The notes beneath the pieces are model-generated. The model did no database searches. It was not told where the DNA came from and saw only the letters and a program-made list of their open reading frames with translations. Of a DNA stretch of 64,000 nt, positions 34,416 to 46,129 are shown one piece after another; positions within the stretch are counted from its first letter, which is position 1; each line of letters begins with the position of its first letter. The DNA lies in contig BSYO01000024.1 in NCBI GenBank assembly GCA_033239525.1, positions 15,371,268-15,435,267 on the forward strand, in the 5' to 3' direction. The stretch is from Nepenthes gracilis (taxonomy: Eukaryota; Streptophyta; Magnoliopsida; Caryophyllales; Nepenthaceae). The position numbers and the translations under genes were made by a program.

Positions 34416-35419
34416 TTTGGGATGGTGTTTGCCTCTACTGATGGATTGCTTCCCTAGTAGCTCTAGACTTTCTTGTCAACTTCTTCGATTCGAGGAACAG
34501 TGGTGCTCAGTGCTGATTTGACTTGATGGATTTCTTCAAGAGAGGAGGGGAGCCCTTATAGCACTCAACAGGGAGCCCCCAGCCTTAGGATAATCATCCA
34601 TTTGCACTGTAAGCCTAAGCAGTGTTTCATTCCTTAGTAGTGGATGTATGCCTTCCAATGTACATTTTGACTTTATAATGAATCAGCAGGACCTTTTTCG
34701 ATCATTGTTGTAGGTGTTTTTATGTTTATGTGAAATCTTTTGGTTTGATACTTTGTTGTTTAACAGTTAAGCATTATCGCCGTCGCAGTTGGGCTTGGCA
34801 TGGACTCTAGGGTTTGATTATGCTCATTCCCATGGGGGAAATCATGGCACTTTGGTACTCTTTCTTGCGAGAGGACATCGTCACACGCCTATAGGCAAGC
34901 CTCACTAAGTCCAATTGGGTTTTATGGCAACAACCATCGGGTTTTGGCAAAGTCAAGGTCATTGTCCATGCGGTTCCATTAAAGCTCGATCCCATTGGGG
35001 GGACTTAGACACTCTTGCACGTTTGATCTTAGTTCGCTGACCATTATCAACTGATGGTGCTCATCTTTATCAAGAGGAGTCATCGTGCGTATGCTGAGGA
35101 AGCCCTCAAGGGTTTGTTGTGGCCATCTGTCTAGGGAGGTCAGATTTTCGTTTGCAAGCCCCCTCCCAAGGCCATAGCATTTGACCGCGCTTGGGCCGCT
35201 TGGCTATTAGAGTTGAGGTTTTGATTCTACTTTTCACAGGTTAGTTAACAGGAGAGGTGCTTTCACCCGACCTAGGGACAGTCTAGATTATTTGATCTTA
35301 TGCAATGTCATGCAAGATTCATATGAACAATCAAGAATAGACAAATAATTATTTTATTAATTTAGATGTGGTACACCTTACAAGCACAACTAACAATATA
35401 TGTTGGATCTACCTAGGTT

Positions 35420-35686
35420 TTCCATGGGGTCATTGGTAATATTTTTTGAGATAGATGGCATTCCATATTCTCTGGGCCAATTTATCATTCTAGGTGTGTA
35501 GCTTATATGCCTCCGATGTCGACCCCACATATGCCAACATGCACCTTATTCAGTGTGAGTCAGTTTCTTCTAGCGTGAGACACCGCATGACAGAGTGGAG
35601 TTTTATTGACAGTGTTAGCTTCTGTCCACGATAGTATACCAGCCTGCTATCCTTTTCATGATAGTATATCTTTGGTATGTTTCCAT
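35420..35686 (-). pseudogene. Integrase of element C with internal deletion
   Basis: A WYTIVDRS-type N-terminal segment and a degraded LRCLT segment are followed within about 150 bp by WNAIYLKKYYQ, the very end of pol. The whole catalytic core is missing. Confidence 0.65.
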
Positions 35687-36118
35687 CTAGCTTTCATCAT
35701 TAGATGCCTGCAACACCTCATGCTCAAGCTCCTCTATGCTTAAGATGTCTTGGACTTCTCGTATGTCTCGAGAATACTGCTTTGGATTCTCAATTATTGT
35801 TGCCTTCACCATATGGTCTGCCTTCCAGTTCTCCTCTCTTGGGATGTTCATTACCTTGACTTTGTCGAATGCTCGAGTCATGCCTCTCGCTCTAGCAAGG
35901 TATTTCACGAGTAGAAGGCTCGACACCTCAAAGTCTCTACGAATTTGATCGACGATCAAGTACAAGTTGTTATAGATTATCCGGTTCTTTGCTGAGCATT
36001 TCCTTGCCAACCAAAGTCTGATGAGTAGGGCTTCATACTTGGCGATATTATTGGTGGCCGAAAATCCAAGTGTCATAGAGAACTTCATCTCAGACTCGTT
36101 TAGAGTCCTCAAGACCAC
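35687..36118 (-). pseudogene. Second RNase H of element C
   Basis: 143 uninterrupted codons containing FSATNNIAKYEALLIRLWLA, then YLARARGMTRAFDKVKVMNI and REENWKADHM. This is the best-preserved second RNase H in the window. Confidence 0.8.
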
Positions 36119-36598
36119 TCATACTCCACTACCTGATATCGTTGATGATTTGTCTAAATGCAACGTCCAAGTTAGAGTTCCTTCTTGCCAAGGCACATCT
36201 TCGCTAGGATCATGGGCGTCCGGAATTGGGATTGTCATTTCAACTATGAAGTCCATTAGGGCCTAGCCTTTTAGGGCCAGCTCCAGTTGAAACTCCACAT
36301 CAAACTCACCCAATTCGATAGCTTACTTGACCAGTCATTCGGATATGTCGGGTTTCTGCAGGATTCCCTTCAAGGGTTGAAAGGGTTGGTCCTTTAAGAC
36401 AACGATATTATATGCCTAGAAGTATGATCACAGTTTCCTGGTCAAATAGATGAGCGTTAATGCGATCCTTTCGGCACACGGGTAAAGGGCCTCTGTGTCT
36501 GTCAGTGTTTTACTAACGTAGTAGATCGAACGTTGCACATTGGACTACTGTCGGATTAGCATTGAGCTTAGCATCGTGTCTAAAATCGTGAGGTAGAG

Positions 36599-37495
36599 CT
36601 ACAGATTTTCGCCTTCTTCTAGTGACATCAAGAGCGGGGGATCGGAAAGATATTCCTTCAACTCTTGGAAGTCAGCTTGGCAGTCGACCGTCCACTGAAA
36701 GTCATTCGCCTTTATACCCCTCAAGGCCTTGAAGAAGGGGAGATACTTCTTGAGCAATTTTGCTAGGAAGTGGGAGAGCACTACAAGCCTCCTGATTAGG
36801 CTTTGGACTTTTTTCATTGTTTGAGGTGGGTCCATATCTTCTCGGGGTTGACCTCGATCCCTTGTTAAGAGATGATGAAATTTAAGAATTTTCCAAAGGA
36901 CACACCGAAAATATACTTGGTTGGGTTTAGCTTCATTTGGTGTATCCAGAGTACTTTAAAGGTCTCACCGAGATCATGGATATGGTCGCTGGTGGTTTTA
37001 CTTTTAAGGAGCATGTCACACCTCTATATTCAAGCTGATTTGGACATCGAATATTTTATTTACAAGTCATTGGTACATTACGCATGCATTGTTCTTGCTG
37101 CAAAATATGATTTTGTAACAGTACGTCCCTTAGTCTATCATGAAGAAAGTGTACTCTTTTCCTTGAAACTCATTTGAATTTAATTATAGCCTGAGTATGC
37201 ATCCATGAAACTTAATAACTTATGCCTGGATGTGGAGTCGACTAATAGATCGATCCTCAACAAGGGAAGCTGTCATTGGGCATGCTTTATTCACATCAGT
37301 GAAGTTGACACATATTTGCTACTTCTCATTATTTTTTATGATGAGGACCATGTTGAAAAACTAGACTAGATACTAGATTTCTCTAATAAAACCTACGTCG
37401 AGTAGTTTCTTTACCTCTTCCTGAATTACAATTAGTTTCTCTATGGAGTGGTTTCTCCACTTTTGCCTAATGGGTTTATAACAGGAATTAGGACC
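36599..37495 (-). pseudogene. pol: RT of element C
   Basis: The minus strand shows the RT connection region MDPPQTMKKVQSLIRRLVVL, then KYLPFFKALRGIKANDFQWT, with degraded motifs upstream. Stops are frequent between 36850 and 37480. Confidence 0.7.
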
Positions 37496-38130
37496 TAATT
37501 TGTGGACATTACTCTGGTTGGTACCCATGGTATGTCGGCAGGAATCCATGTGAAGATATCAAAGTTTTGTCGAAGGAAGGTGATTAGTTGGCCGTACAGG
37601 GGTCCAGCCAGTGAGCTCTCAATTTGTGTACATTTATTAAGATCACTGGGGTCTAATGGGATCTGGTCAATTATTTCGTCGGATTGAGCTTGTTGCAAAG
37701 TAGCCTCATCCCGGTGGTCAAAGTTTTTGACTTGTCGGTCTAGGATTGCTTGAGTGACTTGAGACTGAAAATACATCCGATCGGTTACTTGATCACCCAG
37801 GAACTCCCCGATGCCACGGAGTGTCAAAATTTCAATTTTAGGTGTAGAATCGACGTCACTGCCCGATGCGGTTAGGTAGGGTCGTTCCAAGATGGCGTTG
37901 TAGATTGAGGGCAGGTCAACCACCAAGAATGTTAGCATTGGGGAGGCCGTCATGGGATAAGCCCCCAATGTGACTTCTAACTGAACAATCCCTTGGGCTA
38001 GTATCGACTCGTTATCCAACTCGTAGAGGTATCCCTCGGCCGATTTCATTAGATTATTCTTTAGTCCCAACTTAAATTACGCATTAAGGTTGAGTGAATT
38101 TCGAAAATTTTTATTATTAATAAATACTCG
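37495..38130 (-). pseudogene. Protease and protease-RT linker of element C
   Basis: A 191-codon open stretch with GIVQLEVTLGAYPMTASPML, then TFLVVDLPSIYNAI, and the linker ending NFDIFTWIPADIPWVPT. Just upstream the active-site motif reads VFINNKN, where family members have D-N-G-S. Confidence 0.75.
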
Positions 38131-38345
38131 TTTCAATTCGTAGTCAACTGTATCGTTTGAAATGAGTACGGATATAAGGAAAGAGTCAGAATGGAAAGTT
38201 ATTATATGTGTCATATCATTGTCATTAAAACCAATGACATCATCCTCTTATGAACCCGAAATGTAGTAAGTCTAATTAATTATTTTTTATACATCTAAAA
38301 CTTCAAATAATTTCATTAAATAACATTAAAATCAAAAACTTTGGG

Positions 38346-39923
38346 TGTGATAAATTAAATATGTAAGACCCAACAAATTAAACCCACGTAGAACTTCATT
38401 AGACCACTGTCTGAACAAAATGACCATGACTTGCTCTCAAATAGTCATAAGAATAAAATGATCATCAAGAGAATGTGATGCTATGATGAATCCTACCCAA
38501 TATCTACTATAGATCCAAGCCTTCTACTCTGAGATAGAAAGAAATAGAAAATATGAGTCGAAAGTTCAGCAAGTATAGTTATGAATAAGACTATGCGTGT
38601 AACTCAGAGGGAGGGCTCATGATAATCAACTGTCGAGGTAGACAACCAATTTTGTTATAAATTTTGCCACATATATTGAAACTACAGCACATCCATAGTA
38701 GAGGCCAATCCAAATCCAAGTCCAATTTCAAATTATAATATTGGCTATATTTTCGGCTTGTAACTACTTGGCCATTTTTATTATCATATCGGGTACATTT
38801 TAGGCTGTAATTACTTGGCCATCATTTACCATATCAGCTACATTTTAGGTCTGCAACTATTTGACCATTTTTTATTATCATATCGACTATATTTTAAACT
38901 TGCAGTTATTCAACCATATTTTTTTATCATATCGACTATATTTTAGGCCTGTAACTATTCGACCATCATTTATTATCATATTGGCTACATTTTAATTCTA
39001 CAATTATTCGACTATCTTTTATTATTATATCGACTATATTTTAGGCTTACAACTACTCAATAATCTAATTCCTAATATTTGCTACTACAGCCTTAGACTC
39101 CCCTATCCCTAAACACAAAACGACCTACCAGGGTCTCAGACTACTGTGGTCCTACACGCATATCAGCCCATCGGGTCTCGAACTCTGCTCAATTCCATAC
39201 ATATATACAAATATAAAATAAACATATAAAAATATTACATATTAAATTAGACTACATGAGAGGGTTACAAATAATTGCATTAACTTTATTCCAAATAGGT
39301 TTGTCAAAAGGATACTCCGAGGTGCCCGAATTGTACGATTTTCTCTCCTCTTCGCGCATCCCTCTCTCTCTCCTCTTCCTCTCTCTTGCCGTAGGGCTCC
39401 TCTGCCTCTCTCCTTCACTCTGCATGTTGCTTCTCCTTTGCCGATGATGGCTCTAGTACGGGCGATGGCGGCAACTACAGCAACAACAATCCTGTGATGG
39501 CAAAGGTGGCGCATGCAAGCCGACAACTTTCTCTCTCTTCATCGCACCTCAAACCCATTTTCCACAATTCGACTAATTTCTCTAAAAATCGGTACATGCA
39601 ACCACAAAATCGACATCTATAAGGAGAAGGGAATGATTTACTTATCTCAATTTCACATATTTCATCTAGCGACAGCAGCGGCTCTTCCTTCGATTCACGA
39701 TTTCCTTCCCTTCACACTAGCACAAAAAGTGGAGGGTAAATCGTAGAAAGGGCTTCTTCGACTTCCGATTTCGACGTTGGCCCCTCCGATTTTACCTACT
39801 CCTCTCTCTCTCTCTTCTTCTCCATTTCTTTCCTTCTCTCCTTCCTTTTTATAATAATATATTATTATTGTTATTTTATTATATATATATATATATTATA
39901 TAATATTCAACCAGGATGTTACA
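38346..39923 (-). repeat. LTR-like stretch, possibly a solo LTR of a chromovirus-like element
   Basis: Its plus-strand ends TGTGATAAAT and CCAGGATGTTACA match the ends of element B's LTRs, and it has the same CT-rich and AT-rich 3' composition. The flanking 5-mers (TTGGG and TCTCT) do not match, so I cannot prove a target duplication. It contains the 48-bp minisatellite. Confidence 0.4.
38735..39065. repeat. 48-bp tandem repeat (minisatellite), about 7 copies
   Basis: The motif ATCGACTATATTTTAGG followed by CTGTAACTATTCGACCATC recurs with period 48-49 bp. Core positions are about 38743, 38791, 38836, 38885, 38934, 38982 and 39032. Copies differ by several substitutions each. Confidence 0.88.
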
Positions 39924-41300
39924 TCTCTCTCCCTCTCTCCTCTCTTCCTTCTCCCACGCAAAATGGCTGCACAATGCATTGCTACTGCTTATGCAACCCA
40001 AATGGCACTCGAGCACCGTTTAAGCACACCTCAAGCGCCAACCCCACAGCATTTGACACTCGAATGCCGCCTTAGATGGCTCTCAGGCACTAACCCACGG
40101 CATTCTATGCTTAGGTGTACGGTGGGCGCACCTCAAATGTTAGCATGTTGCTCCAAAATTTGTTAAAATTTTACAATATACAATTAGTTCTGATACATTC
40201 AATATACCCAAAATAACCTATAATATAAAAATAAGTCAAATGGAAGCTAGATATTATATATTATGTCCTAGATATACCCGCATATCATAATAATTTACTA
40301 ATTATATCAAACAAATAGTTAAAAAACAACTATTAAAATGGAACTAAAATTTAAAAAAAAATTACGAAACTTAAACCAAGTGAAACATTGATGCAACCGG
40401 TAAATAGTCATTTTATAACCTATATATTACAAGTTTGAATTGTAAAAATATTATCTTATATAATATAAAATAAAATTATATATAGCAATCTAAATATAGT
40501 TTGATATTTTCTTAAATCTTATATATAATGAATGTTTTATTAACCGAACTACACGTTTAGCCCAAACATTGTACAAAGCTCACCCCTACATAGGCTCACC
40601 TCCTCCTACATGTCCTCGCTCTTCCTATAAACAAAATTAGGAGAATAAATCTCTCTAATATTTTTATAGATTTTAAGGGACTTTCTAAGTTATCGCATAA
40701 AAGTGTAACATTGTTTTATCAACATTAAGCTACAAGATTATAGATAGGGGAATATTTAAATTGAATTGTATTACTTGAATCTCAATGAGCGCTGATTGCA
40801 TAATAAAGTTTATTAGAGCAATTCTTGATGCCAATGTCATCAAAATCATATTAAGATCTATGCATCTCGATCCTCTGTCTAACCTAACTATGAATAACGT
40901 GCTTTCAAAATTTGAGTTATTAGTATTATCGAAAAAAAAATTTTCCCCCATCTCCAAATATTTTTAAGGCGATACTGTCTTCCGCCTCCGAATCAAATTA
41001 TTCCCTCTCTGAGACTTTAAACATTAGCGACTTTGAGTGTACCAGTAATTTAGAAAGTTTGATCCCCTTACGTATAACTATGAACCCGCAACTTGATGAA
41101 CCCTTACGCTCGGTTCGCTACATTTTCGTTGAGACATTTCGTCGAACAAAAGATATACGTCAAACACGCAGGCAAACCAGAGTACAGCTGCAACCGATGA
41201 TAAGCAATACTATCTTCTACACTGGTAGACACGAAATTTAACATACTTTCACTTCGAATCCGAAGATTAAAAAGAGAATTGAAGAACAAGGGAAGAAACA
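39924..41300. other. Intergenic, no gene recognised
   Basis: AT-rich with a CT-rich left edge. A 67-codon frame at 39963 (rich in Ala, Thr and His, with internal repeats of a GCACTCGAG-like motif) has no recognisable domain. The right part should contain the 3' UTR of the TRM112 gene. Confidence 0.5.
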
Positions 41301-41379
41301 AAAAAGAAAATCACAAATTAAAGTCTCACAAGACCCAAAAAACAGACAGAGAATCACGCAAAAATAGCAATTGAGACCA

Positions 41380-41748
41380 TCAAACTTCGTCTTCATGAAG
41401 CAGCATGTTTGGGATGCCCCTATTAACAGGGAATCTCCGTCCCGTCTCGGGACAAATAAGAACCCCTTCTTCGAGGTGAAGTTCAAGGAGCGCGTGGTGG
41501 AATTTTTGGAGGAAATCTTGAGAATTCAGCTGGGAGGAATCCGCTTCTTCTGGGAGGTCAGAGTATCCCAAAGCTTTTGCGGCGTAGGCGAATGCTTTCC
41601 ACTCGATTTTGGGGAACATATTCCTGAGGAAGTCGGCGTTCATCTCCACTTGCTTCTCGACTACCTTCTCCACTTCGATTCGCAGAGGGAAGCCGCTTGA
41701 CACGCCCTTGATGTTAGATGACAGCATGTTGTGAGTTAGCAGTCGCAT
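41380..41748 (-). CDS. TRM112: Multifunctional methyltransferase subunit TRM112 homologue
   Basis: An intact single-exon gene of 122 codons, the usual length for plant TRM112. TRM112 is a small activating partner that stabilises several SAM-dependent methyltransferases acting on tRNA, rRNA and translation release factor. It starts MRLLTHNML, has the central helical part MNADFLRNMFPKIEWKAF, and ends with the family's signature GVLICPETGRRFPVNRGIPN and MLLHEDEV. In Arabidopsis a member is known as SMO2. On the minus strand a (GA)n stretch lies directly before the start codon, as in many plant 5' leaders. It is the only complete host gene in the window. Confidence 0.95.
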   Translation of the reverse strand: MRLLTHNMLSSNIKGVSSGFPLRIEVEKVVEKQVEMNADFLRNMFPKIEWKAFAYAAKALGYSDLPEEADSSQLNSQDFLQKFHHALLELHLEEGVLICPETGRRFPVNRGIPNMLLHEDEV

Positions 41749-41769
41749 CTCTCTCTCTCTCTCTCTCGT
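41748..41769. repeat. (TC)n / (GA)n microsatellite in the TRM112 5' leader
   Basis: About 10 dinucleotides abutting the ATG at 41748. It would be GA-rich in the mRNA. Confidence 0.85.
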
Positions 41770-43101
41770 TCGCTTCCCAGGGGTCGTGGTGGCCGGAGTA
41801 AGAATCCGGTCTCGTATAACTATTTATTCGTTTTTGATGGGCGAATATTTGAGAAAAATTAACCCAAGAAAATATTAATATTGTTCTTTCGAAAAAAATT
41901 TATTATTTCAAATTTTACAATTATTTTTATTCATTGTTAATGTATATCTATAATTTGAAATATAATTTGAATAAATTTGAGTTAAATTACTTAGTATTTT
42001 ATTCAAATTTTATACACAATAATAATAAATAAGAGTTTAAAAAATTTTGAGACTTAATTTTTAATATATCTTCTTACATTTAAATTAGTAAACTTGTTTA
42101 AAAAAATAAAATGTAATAATGATTTTAATGATGAGAGAGAGAGATACATGGTTTTGCCTCAATATATTTTGGAAAGAATAAGTGTGTTAAAGTGGTTAGC
42201 TATATTTTTACTTCTCAAATTCGTCCCATCTTTTAAAACATATGGCATACATTTATAGCAATATTGCTGATTGATAGTAGTTTCTTGAAGAAAAATAACT
42301 AGCAACGATTTAAGGGTTATATTAATTAGAAATAGATTTGTTCAATCACCTTTCTACACGTTTGGATCATAAGATTTTTCATAGAAGATTTAACGGATAA
42401 TAATAAGTAGTTAACAATAATCAATTTAAAGGTCCTCACCTGAGTTAATTGCAAATTATTCAAACCATACTTTTGGTTTAATAGTTCATCTGCGTTAATT
42501 GCTTGATTGTTTTAATCATTTGGTTTAGTTAATTACTTGATTAGAATAACTATTCGATTTGATATTTAAATATTTAGTCATTCGAATCTATAATCTAATT
42601 TGTTCAACATGCATTCAGACACTTGGCTACTTCATCGCCGGTTTGACCTTACTTTATTCAAATTAAAATTGGATCAAAATGCAACTCTATATTCTTGAAG
42701 CTTGGGCCTAGTAAGCTAGTCAACGCCTTTTTCTTTCTGAGTTGGTCTATAAGCTCGATGTGTTAATTCATAGGACCAATCTAATAGATTCTATACCGAA
42801 TAAATATTGATATTATTTTGTGTAAAAAAATTAGGATAGATTGATAATATTTAAAACTATATTGTAATACATATATGGTACATAAAAACAAAATAATAAA
42901 AAATAATATTAATTCTATATTGTTTCACATAAATATTTTAATATAATAAAATCAACACTAAAAAAAAGTAAATTCTAAATTTTAAAAAGTAAAAATAAAA
43001 TTAATGAGTATAGTTGCCAATGGCTCAATAGGAGAACCCGTTAAAGGATTCAGCCTATAAAAAAATAAAGGCTCAATCAACCCATACAGCCCAAAATCGA
43101 T
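41770..43101. other. AT-rich intergenic DNA and TRM112 promoter region
   Basis: No reading frame or recognised repeat. Sequence from 41770 to about 41830 is GC-richer and is probably the core promoter and leader of TRM112. Confidence 0.5.
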
Positions 43102-43671
43102 TGATGAGCCTAACAATCTTATCTGAACCTTTACTTCTTAAAGAAAGATAGAACCAATTTTAACTGACTAAAACAGTTTTCTTCTCTAGCTCAATGGACT
43201 CGGTTGCCAATTAGGAACTGCCAGCCAAACGACATTTGCTTATTGATTTGACGGTTTTTAAGTAGTTGGTAGGAAAGGTTAACTGCTCCTAACTTCTATA
43301 TAAACCCCGTTTTTCCAACAGGAAAATGGAATAATACTCAACCAAACAAAAGCTAACTAAAGATAATCTTAAAACACGAAAAGCATACACTATCTCATTA
43401 AGGCGTTTTCCACAAAGTGCACACCGCAAGCAAAATTTATTTTTACAAGCATTTGTATTTGCATCATCCATTTTCTTTCCTCAAAGAAAGATATTGATTT
43501 GAGTATTGAAGAATATATTGGAGAGTGAATCCTGTCAATCATTTGACCATACTTTTATTGTATTATATAGGATCCAAATTAAGAACATATGAAGACCAGA
43601 TTCGCGTCAGACTGATTGGACAATTCTTGGCTCCTTAATCTGTATAACAATTCAGATCCAAAGATATATCA
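43102..43671 (+). repeat. 5' LTR of element D (left limit uncertain)
   Basis: It ends GATATATCA immediately before TTGGCGCC. A TATA region CTATATAAACCCC (43296-43308) aligns with CTATAAATACCTC of the LTR at 59471-60603. The left end TGATGAGCC is a guess from the TGATG start of sister LTRs. Confidence 0.5.
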
Positions 43672-43690
43672 TTGGCGCCATTTGTAGAAA
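43672..43690 (+). other. Primer-binding site of element D
   Basis: TTGGCGCCATTTGTAGAAA follows the LTR. It is the best-preserved TGGCGCC-type site in the window. Confidence 0.65.
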
Positions 43691-43734
43691 GTGACTAAAA
43701 ATTCCGACTACCACATTTTTGTAAAAACCAACAT

Positions 43735-45240
43735 GGTGAACACATGAGTACAAGTCAGTTCACCGATTAGAGATGCCACCTCATATGACAACTGCCCTCC
43801 TATGGACAATCGGGTGGATGATCATCCTGACCCCTGTGTACGTACTCTTGCGATGAGAATGGACAACATCTCTAGGGCTGTCCAAACCATTTGCATACGA
43901 CTCGATGAGCGGCCGAAGGAGGCTCCATCTTTCACCTCCTAAACAACGACCTCTAAGTGAAGGAAGAGGGGAAGGAAGTACCCAACCAATAAAGGCCGTC
44001 AGCTTAAAGAGCTCGGGACCCAAGCAGCTTCCAGCAACAAGGTTACGATGTGCCTAGAGAGTCATCTAAGTTATAAGACTTGAGAGGATAGCCCAAAGAG
44101 GCAAAATTCTCATTATTTTCGTGACAATAGAGAACCCCTTGTACCAAGTAGGAGTCTCTCCCAGTGCACTCCCTCTAAAGGTTATGAGCCGCCCAACCTC
44201 TCATGCCATACAGAACCCTTCGAAATTGAGGATCTTACTCAATTAGAAGAGGATGGTAGCTCCTCCTCAAATGGAGGAAAAAGTTAAAAAATATGGCAAC
44301 ATGGTTTTCAGAGGGACGTCAATGGACGAACTATAGATTTTCGGAGATCTCCATTCACGATGGAGATTTGAACTCATCCACTCCCCTCATAAATTCAAGA
44401 TGTCGGCCCTAGATTCCTATGATGAAAGTACTGATCCGATGGACCATCTTGACATTTTCTACACTCTCACGAGTTTTTAAGGCCTAAATGAGGCAGTAAT
44501 GTGTCTGTACTTTTCTTAACTCATAAAGGAGACACCCGAGTTTGGTTTTGTCGGCTTCAACCTAACTCAATTTGGACGTTCCAAGATCTGGCCAATGGTT
44601 TCTTATCACAGTTCATCTCTAGTCAGAGGGAGAAAAAGTAATCATAACACCTTACTCGTGTCAAGTAAAGGCCAAACGAAAGTTTAAAGAAATTATTGAC
44701 TCAATTTATGACCGAGGCCTGGAAGATACCCAAGCTCATTGATGAGATGAAGTTGAGTGCCTTCATATTGACCTTAGAGCCTAGGGATTTCTTCAAATAT
44801 CTAGCCCACAAGGATCCACAGACTTTCAAAGAGGTCGAGACTATTGTCTGAGCCTACATAGTGATAAAAGAGGCCAATGAAGCGAAACGGTCGGAGCATA
44901 TTGACTATTTTCACTAGAGGATGATAGATGAAAAGAGAAAAAAATGAGGACCACATGGGCTCTTGAGGATCGAGGAAGTAGTAGAAGTTAGAACCGATAG
45001 CACGAAGGGAGTTTAAGCTCCTGAACTTGACTCCTTTGAATGATTCTCGCACCAACATCCTGATATAGATTTGAGATGAAAAATTCTTCAAATAGTCGAA
45101 GGCATTAAAGAACTAGATGGAGACGATCAATCAAAGTATTGTTACTACTATCGATGCAGGAGTCACAGCATTAAAGACCATCAGACGTTATAGAAGGAAA
45201 TTGAAGAGCTGATTTGAAAAGGATACCTTACCTAATTTTT
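43735..45240 (+). pseudogene. gag: gag of element D
   Basis: From the ATG near 43735 the frame is interrupted early. Recognisable parts are RTLAMRMDNISRAVQ near 43847, then DPMDHLDIFYTL near 44435, and the segment ending EANEAKRSEH-like near 44880. It is colinear with element A gag. Confidence 0.7.
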
Positions 45241-45419
45241 GTAAAGATCGGGATAGACCTCGGAGGAGTAGATGGGGATGAAGCCGAGCAGTCAAGAAAC
45301 AGAGTTGTAGCCATGGTCGTTAATATAATTATAACATGACTAGCATAGAACGACACTCCAGAGCCCTCAAGTATGGCCCCCAGCAAGAAGAGGCCAAGCG
45401 TATGAGTTAGGGATGATAT

Positions 45420-45900
45420 TATTAGTTTTAATAATAAAGATATGACGCATGTCACCTCTCATCATTATGATGCCTTGGTTGTATCTATACTCGTCTCTGA
45501 TGGTAATATATATTATCAATTGAAATGAGTATTTATTGATAATAAAAGTTTATAAAATTTAGTTTATCTCGATGCGTATTTTTAATTGGGTCTAAAAAGA
45601 AGTCAGATGAAATCTACCGATGGGCCCCTGTATGAGCTGGACAACAAGTCGGTGCCTATTCATGGGATCTTCCAGCTTGAAGTTACGTTGAGAACTTATC
45701 CGAGTACTGTTTCCAAGATACTTTCTTTTTTGGTAGTAGACCTTCCATTGGTCTACAATGCCATCGTCGGACGTCCCTATTTGACAACTTTTGGGGCAGT
45801 GATTTTGATCCCACATTTGAAAACGAAATTCTCCCTTCGTACGGTGTAGGAGAGGTCCTTGGGGATCAAATGACCGGGCAGATATGTTACTTGTCCCAGG
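45420..45900 (+). pseudogene. Protease of element D
   Basis: The active-site motif reads VFIDNKSL, followed by a stop. Then come SQMKSTDGPLYELDNKSVPI, and LSFLVVDLPLVYNAIVGRPY. The lysine after D-N is shared with elements A and F. Confidence 0.75.
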
Positions 45901-46129
45901 TCACTCAGACACCCCCCAGTCAACCAATAGAGGATCTCGACTTTCATGGCGAGACTACTTTATTATAAGCCCAATCTAGAGAATCTAAAGATCGGATCCT
46001 TTTAGACTTCAGTGATCCATAGAAGTACATTTAAATAGGAAGTTTTCTGCCAGAACTCCTCTGGAGCCAACTTATTAGTTTTCTCCGACAAAATTTTGAT
46101 GCTTTTGTCTAGGCACCTAGGACATGCTA

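Larger units (their letters stand above)
34430..38250 (-). mobile_element. Truncated Tat-type gypsy element (element C), inverted
   Basis: In order on the minus strand: protease (about 38130-37850), linker and start of RT (to 37495), RT core (37200-36850) and C-terminal RT (36835-36599), first RNase H (about 36590-36280), second RNase H (36118-35687), integrase reduced to its two ends (35690-35420), post-pol spacer (35400-34640), and a remnant of the antisense-ORF tail (34620-34430, matching 57790-57930 in reverse complement). There is no gag or LTR, so it is truncated just upstream of the protease. Confidence 0.8.

Noticed and set aside
38735..39065. Regular 48-bp repeats that could be mistaken for a CRISPR array
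   Set aside because: The whole unit repeats without unique spacers, the genome is a plant nucleus, and no cas-like gene is near. It is a minisatellite.
38346..39923. A proven solo LTR
   Set aside because: Ends look right but the flanking 5-mers differ, so I list it only as LTR-like.
39963..40166. Possible small gene downstream of the LTR-like stretch
   Set aside because: It has short internal repeats, no known domain and no splice or promoter support.
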